DNA of 64,000 nt, taken from positions 56,230 to 120,229 of the forward strand of contig CBFIHP010000018.1 of assembly GCA_965662355.1 (NCBI GenBank), given 5' to 3'. The position numbers were made by a program, and so were the translations under genes. Positions 60,254 through 64,000 of the stretch are shown here, piece by piece (within the stretch, counting starts at the first letter, position 1; every line of letters begins with the position of its first letter). Below the pieces are notes generated by a model, which did not search any database, was not told the origin of the DNA, and was given only the letters and a program-made list of their open reading frames with translations. The stretch is from GCA-2683825 sp965662355. Lineage in GTDB: Bacteria > Planctomycetota > UBA1135 > GCA-002686595.

Positions 60254-61888
60254 TCATCCCCGACGTCTCTTCCAGCCAAGCACCGCCCCCATCGCGATAC
60301 ACATCCCGGGAAATCCAATCCACAGGCTGTAGGTCAGAATCGGCAGGGCCTTCGAGCGTTCGAGATCGAGCACACTCAGCGCCGGATCGCGGGGGGTGAC
60401 CCGCAAGCGATGTTCACGTTCAGCGAGCCAGTTGAACATGTTGCGCACGAAGTGGTTGTTCTCTCCGAGGTAGGCGTTGCTGAAGAAGCCGACGCTACCC
60501 ACGCCGATCAAACGCGGTCGGTGAACCCCGGTTTGACCCTTCTGGACCGCGGCGCCCAGCTCCAAGGTGCAGACCAGGGCGAGGTTGGCATTGCGCTCCT
60601 CGGTCCGCGGATCGTAGTTCCAGTCGTACAGACCGTTGGTGGGGTCGGGCAGATCGACCCACGCATCCGCGGGCACGACGATCAAGCGTGTGGGGAAGCG
60701 TCCGCCGGGCACGACCTGGGCCTCGATGGCCGAGCTGTTGACGAAGGTGAGCTTTCTGTTGTGGCGGCGCTCGAGCTGGGCCAGTTCGTGGGAGTGGTCC
60801 ATGCGGTTCTCGGCCACGCGAAAGACCGCGCAACGGGCATGGCCCATGCGCTGGACCCCGGTCACGTCGGTGATCGGTTCGCAGATGATGCCCGGCTTCG
60901 AGACCATTCCCCAGCGACCCAAGAGCCGTACGAGCCCATGCTCGAAACCGATGTTCAGCTCCTCGTGATGGGGCGTGCCCAGGAGTCTTCCACCCGCCTC
61001 GACCCATTCCTGGATGGCGTTGCTGGTCTCTTCGCCCAGGGGTTGGCGTGGGCCAGCGATGACGAGCACCTCGCAGTCCTCGGGGATGCGGTTACCCGTC
61101 TCGTCCGCATCCCATTCGGCGACCTCGAAGGCTTCGCGTTCCAGAAGTCGTGCCAGTCCGGATATGTCCTCGAGCTCGGCTCCATCGAGGGAAGCTTCCC
61201 CGTGCCCCTTGCTGAAGTAGACCTTCGGTGCATCCCCGGTCGACACCTTCAGAAGGGACTGGGCGAAGGCCTCCTCGCCCCGGAAGTCGTTCATCCGGGC
61301 GGATCGAAACTTGTTGGGATTCCACGTACGCGGATCGACAACGCCTGTGATTCGCTCGCTCTGCAGATATTCGAGCGCCTGCTTGGAAGGGTTGCCCCAG
61401 TCGATCGATGCCACGTCGCTGAAGAAACCCAGGGTCGTCCTGCGCGAGCCGCAAGTGAATACGATCTGGTTGTCGCCCCGAACACCGAGCTCGTTCTGAC
61501 GGAGCTGGGCCTTCTCGAAGTCCTTCGCGCCGAACAGGTTCACATGGAGCCGATCGCGATGGGCCGTCGAGACGATCGACAAGAAGCCCAACATGCGCTC
61601 GTGGACCTGAGCCGTGACGAAGTTGTACGGATATTCGAAGGGCCGGAAAAAGACATCGATGGTCACGTCCTCGGGCAGGCGCTCGATGAGATCGACCACC
61701 TCGTCGTCCAGCGTGTTGCGCTTGGATTGCGTCAGGTCGTAGCGCCAGTACCACCAGTCCGACACGTCGATCACCAGCGCCGTGGCGGCCACGGCCAGAA
61801 GACCGGCCAGGCCGACCTGCAGGCCCATGGCGAAGCGCGTTCCGCGCCCGATCCAGCCCCCCGCCCTCTTCTCCTTGGACTCGCTCAT
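60254..61888 (-). CDS. gldG: GldG-like ABC transport auxiliary protein
   Basis: A 544-residue protein of the uncharacterised ABC auxiliary (GldG/DUF4350-like) family. It has a membrane helix at about residues 22-45, the family segment WWYWRYDLTQSKRNTLDDEV, a large periplasmic region with the GATase-like fold (VYFSKGHGEASLDG, LVIAGPRQPLGEET) and a C-terminal helix before KRRRG. The ATG at 61888 overlaps the permease stop by four bases; the longer upstream frame is antisense-like and rejected. In gliding bacteria GldG with GldF and GldA is needed for motility, but similar sets occur in non-gliders. Confidence 0.88.
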   Translation of the reverse strand: MSESKEKRAGGWIGRGTRFAMGLQVGLAGLLAVAATALVIDVSDWWYWRYDLTQSKRNTLDDEVVDLIERLPEDVTIDVFFRPFEYPYNFVTAQVHERMLGFLSIVSTAHRDRLHVNLFGAKDFEKAQLRQNELGVRGDNQIVFTCGSRRTTLGFFSDVASIDWGNPSKQALEYLQSERITGVVDPRTWNPNKFRSARMNDFRGEEAFAQSLLKVSTGDAPKVYFSKGHGEASLDGAELEDISGLARLLEREAFEVAEWDADETGNRIPEDCEVLVIAGPRQPLGEETSNAIQEWVEAGGRLLGTPHHEELNIGFEHGLVRLLGRWGMVSKPGIICEPITDVTGVQRMGHARCAVFRVAENRMDHSHELAQLERRHNRKLTFVNSSAIEAQVVPGGRFPTRLIVVPADAWVDLPDPTNGLYDWNYDPRTEERNANLALVCTLELGAAVQKGQTGVHRPRLIGVGSVGFFSNAYLGENNHFVRNMFNWLAEREHRLRVTPRDPALSVLDLERSKALPILTYSLWIGFPGMCIAMGAVLGWKRRRG

Positions 61889-62631
61889 CCCAACCACCTC
61901 CGGGATTCGATCAAACGCACCCCAAGAAAGAGCAACGCCGCGATCCAGGCGACGAAGAAGGTCATGTGGGCCGTATCGAAGGCGCCCGTCAAGAAAGAGC
62001 CCTGAAAGTGGGCGATGACATTGATCTTCTCGAGGCCCCACCCGAGGACGTCCCCCAGGGGACCGGCGGGAGCACCCGCCAAGGGTGCCGCGACGAAGAT
62101 GATGTTCAACACCATCGCGAAGAACGCGGCGACCAGCGGCGTTCCCGAACACGTGCTGGCCACGATGCCGAGCGAGGTGAAGAGAAAGGACACGAAGAAG
62201 GCCCCGATCCAGGCCATGACGAGCTGCCCCCAATCGGGCGGTGCCCCCAGCAGCTGGACCACGATCCCGTAGAGCAGCGTCGTGCCCAGGATCACCCCCA
62301 TGATCGACGCCGCGGCGAGGGCTTTTCCAACAATGACCGAGGCGTCGGACACGGGGGCGGTCAAGAGGAACTCGAGCACTCCCGAACGCGACTCCTCGCT
62401 GATCATGCGCATGGTCAAGAGCGGCGGCAGGATCACCATCAAGACCCAGAACGGAGCCCCCCCGCCCAGCATGAAAGCGAGCGCACGGTTGACCTCGCCC
62501 CCGAACGCGCGCAGCGCCAGGAGGAAGAAGAAAGCCTGATAGAGGAGCGCCAAGCAGAAGAGGATCCACACGAGCGGCGCAAAGAAAAAGCCCGCCATCT
62601 CACGGCGGTAGATAACGCTCCAGCCTTTCAT
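61885..62631 (-). CDS. gldF: GldF-like ABC-2 permease
   Basis: Six-helix ABC-2 permease of 248 residues. It starts with the typical WSVIYRREMAGFFFAPLVWIL, and RMISEESRSGVLEFLLTAPVSD is the conserved cytoplasmic segment of this group. The remaining helices include VIVGKALAAASIMGVILGTT and LFTSLGIVAST. It forms the channel with the ATPase encoded upstream (ATGA overlap at 62628-62631) and the GldG-like protein downstream. The cargo is unknown. Confidence 0.9.
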   Translation of the reverse strand: MKGWSVIYRREMAGFFFAPLVWILFCLALLYQAFFFLLALRAFGGEVNRALAFMLGGGAPFWVLMVILPPLLTMRMISEESRSGVLEFLLTAPVSDASVIVGKALAAASIMGVILGTTLLYGIVVQLLGAPPDWGQLVMAWIGAFFVSFLFTSLGIVASTCSGTPLVAAFFAMVLNIIFVAAPLAGAPAGPLGDVLGWGLEKINVIAHFQGSFLTGAFDTAHMTFFVAWIAALLFLGVRLIESRRWLG

Positions 62632-63836
62632 GCCTCGTCCTCCGAAGCACAGGCGTCCCCGGCGGCAGCCGAGCCACCCGCCGAGTCATCGGTGGACTTC
62701 GGTCGGGACAGATCGCGCGCGGCTCCCCCATCGAAGGGGTTCAGGTTGTAGAGGACCTTGTTGTCCGCCGCCTCTGGGTTCCCCGACACCGGCGCGTCGA
62801 GCATGTTCAGACCGCCGATCTCGAGCAGGCCGGAGCCTTCCGCGTTCGCCATCAGGGGAGCCGGCGCTGCGCTGGTCGGGGCCCGGGCTGCGTCGTCGAT
62901 CGGATCGATCTCGAAGGCGATGCGCGAGAAGATCCGCTCGAGGGTAGGGCGTTCGAAGGAAAGTTCGCGCACGGCCCAGTTGCGTTGCATGCAAAGCGCG
63001 CCGACGTCCTCGCGCAGATCGCCATTGCCGTGGACATGGAACCCGGTATGGATGCCGATGCGACCTTGCTCTTTGACCGACTGGACTCCGGGCAAGCTCT
63101 CGAGCAACTTCGCGGCCCCCTCGGCGTCGGCTCCGACCACGGCTTCGAGGCGTACGAAACTATCGCCCCCTTGCTGTTCCACGAGCGAGTCCTTTTGTCC
63201 GTCCGCGGCGATGCGGCCCTTGTGCAAGATGATCACACGCGGCGCCACGGCCTCGATCTCGGGCAGGATGTGGGAGGAGAGCAGGACCGTGCGCTCGCGG
63301 GCCAGATCGCTAACGAGGTTGCGCACCTCGATGCGTTGGAGCGGATCCAGCCCGCTGGTCGGCTCGTCGAGGATCAGGACATCGGGGTCGGGCAACAAGG
63401 CAACAGAGAGACCGATGCGCTGGCGTTGCCCCTTCGAAAGGCGACCGACGATGCTACGACTTCGCTCGAGCATGCCGACGCGCTCGAGTACGGCCGCCCC
63501 GCGCCGCTTGGCCTCCTTGCGCGACAAACCGTGCAGGCGCCCCTGGAAGAGCAGCATCTCCTCGACCCGGTGTTCGCGATAGAGCGGCACGGCTTCGGGG
63601 AGATAGCCGATGCGCTTGCGCACCTCGAGGGAATCGCGCAGCACGTCGAAACCGGCGATATGAATCGAGCCGGAGGTCACGGGAAGAAAGCCCGTGAGCA
63701 TCTGCATCGTCGTCGTCTTGCCGGCACCGTTCGGACCCAGGAAACCGACGACTTCTCCACGCTCGAGGGAGAAGGAGATGCCGTCGACGGCCGTGAACGG
63801 ACCGAAGCGTCGGGTGAGATTCGAGACTTCGATCAT
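62628..63836 (-). CDS. gldA: GldA-like ABC transporter ATPase with a C-terminal extension
   Basis: ATPase of 402 residues. Walker A is GPNGAGKTT, the signature LSKGQRQRIGLSVALL, Walker B VLILDEPTSGLDP and switch His in SSHILPE. A normal GldA/NatA-type domain of about 300 residues is followed by about 100 residues rich in Ala, Asp, Gly and Pro (for example APTSAAPAPLMANAEG) with no homology I recognise. It is the first gene of the four-gene unit with the permease, GldG-like and DUF4340 proteins. The 164 bases upstream to the window edge include CCGCTTAAATGCGG but no clear promoter. Confidence 0.92.
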   Translation of the reverse strand: MIEVSNLTRRFGPFTAVDGISFSLERGEVVGFLGPNGAGKTTTMQMLTGFLPVTSGSIHIAGFDVLRDSLEVRKRIGYLPEAVPLYREHRVEEMLLFQGRLHGLSRKEAKRRGAAVLERVGMLERSRSIVGRLSKGQRQRIGLSVALLPDPDVLILDEPTSGLDPLQRIEVRNLVSDLARERTVLLSSHILPEIEAVAPRVIILHKGRIAADGQKDSLVEQQGGDSFVRLEAVVGADAEGAAKLLESLPGVQSVKEQGRIGIHTGFHVHGNGDLREDVGALCMQRNWAVRELSFERPTLERIFSRIAFEIDPIDDAARAPTSAAPAPLMANAEGSGLLEIGGLNMLDAPVSGNPEAADNKVLYNLNPFDGGAARDLSRPKSTDDSAGGSAAAGDACASEDEA

Positions 63837-64000
63837 CGAGGGGTGGAGATACTGCCGCAGGAGCCCTTAGCGCTCAACGCCGAGCTGCCACGCCCCCTGG
63901 CTAGCGGGCCTCCTCAGGGGCACCTACAGTCCATAGTCCGCTTAAATGCGGTCCGCGAAAACAGCCCCGAAAAACAACGGCAGCGGCGGCCGATGCCTCG

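Overview
The window reads as a GC-rich chromosomal segment of a diderm (Gram-negative) bacterium. Supporting signs are LolC/E- and LolD-type lipoprotein export genes, a heptose-phosphate phosphatase, several lipoprotein signal peptides, sigma-54 with NtrC-type activators, and M16 and Gld-like ABC genes. The Asn-tipped EF-P, the FHA-kinase fusion and the very large TPR protein resemble Planctomycetota, with Myxococcota or relatives as alternatives. This assignment is inference and no 16S gene is present. I saw no insertion sequence, prophage, CRISPR array or rRNA. Genes are densely packed and many neighbours overlap by 1, 4 or 10 bases.

Layout. 1-4.7 kb: regulatory genes (sigma-54 response regulator cut by the left edge, degenerate GGDEF protein, FHA-like membrane protein, rpoN) and efp. 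4.7-10.4 kb: envelope and glycan genes (GT39-like transferase, PEGA lipoprotein, GmhB-like phosphatase, FemAB-like protein, two DPM-type GT2 proteins of which one lacks its DxD motif). 10.6-16.4 kb: a sigma-54 activator with a pseudo-receiver, then a 1434-residue TPR protein. 16.4-19 kb: FabG-like reductase, a cupredoxin lipoprotein and a PuuD-like membrane protein. 19-25.9 kb: leuS, tRNA-Ala(GGC), lysS, Lol-type permease and ATPase. 25.9-31.2 kb (minus): nadK, dxs, ispA, xseB, a ribokinase-like gene and a 70-residue protein. 31.2-38.2 kb: FecCD/E-type transporter without a binding protein, OsmC, YtcJ-like amidohydrolase, an SDR, an amino-acid binding lipoprotein and panB. 38.4-42.9 kb (minus): accD with an unusual N-terminal extension, rpe, pgk, gap. 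43.2-50.1 kb (plus): tilS, yggS, FHA-Ser/Thr kinase, PNP-like protein, purN. 50.1-54.0 kb (minus): an mrfAB-like nuclease/helicase pair. 54.3-55.6 kb (plus): a HisH/HisF-like pair that has lost its catalytic residues. 55.6-63.8 kb (minus): M16 protease, DUF4340 protein and a GldG/GldF/GldA-like ABC system.

Most of the window is housekeeping. What stands out is the number of proteins that keep a fold but lose the active site: GGDEF, receiver, GT2, PNP, HisH and HisF. The HisH-HisF pair is the best candidate for something undescribed: the nucleophilic Cys of HisH is Gly, both catalytic Asp of HisF are replaced, the phosphate-binding glycine loops are gone, and the genes sit opposite mrfAB rather than in a his operon.

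A second recurring feature is inverted repeats at convergent gene ends whose arms include the stop codons. The clearest is a perfect 23-bp repeat between efp and the GT39 gene whose outermost bases are the two stop codons.
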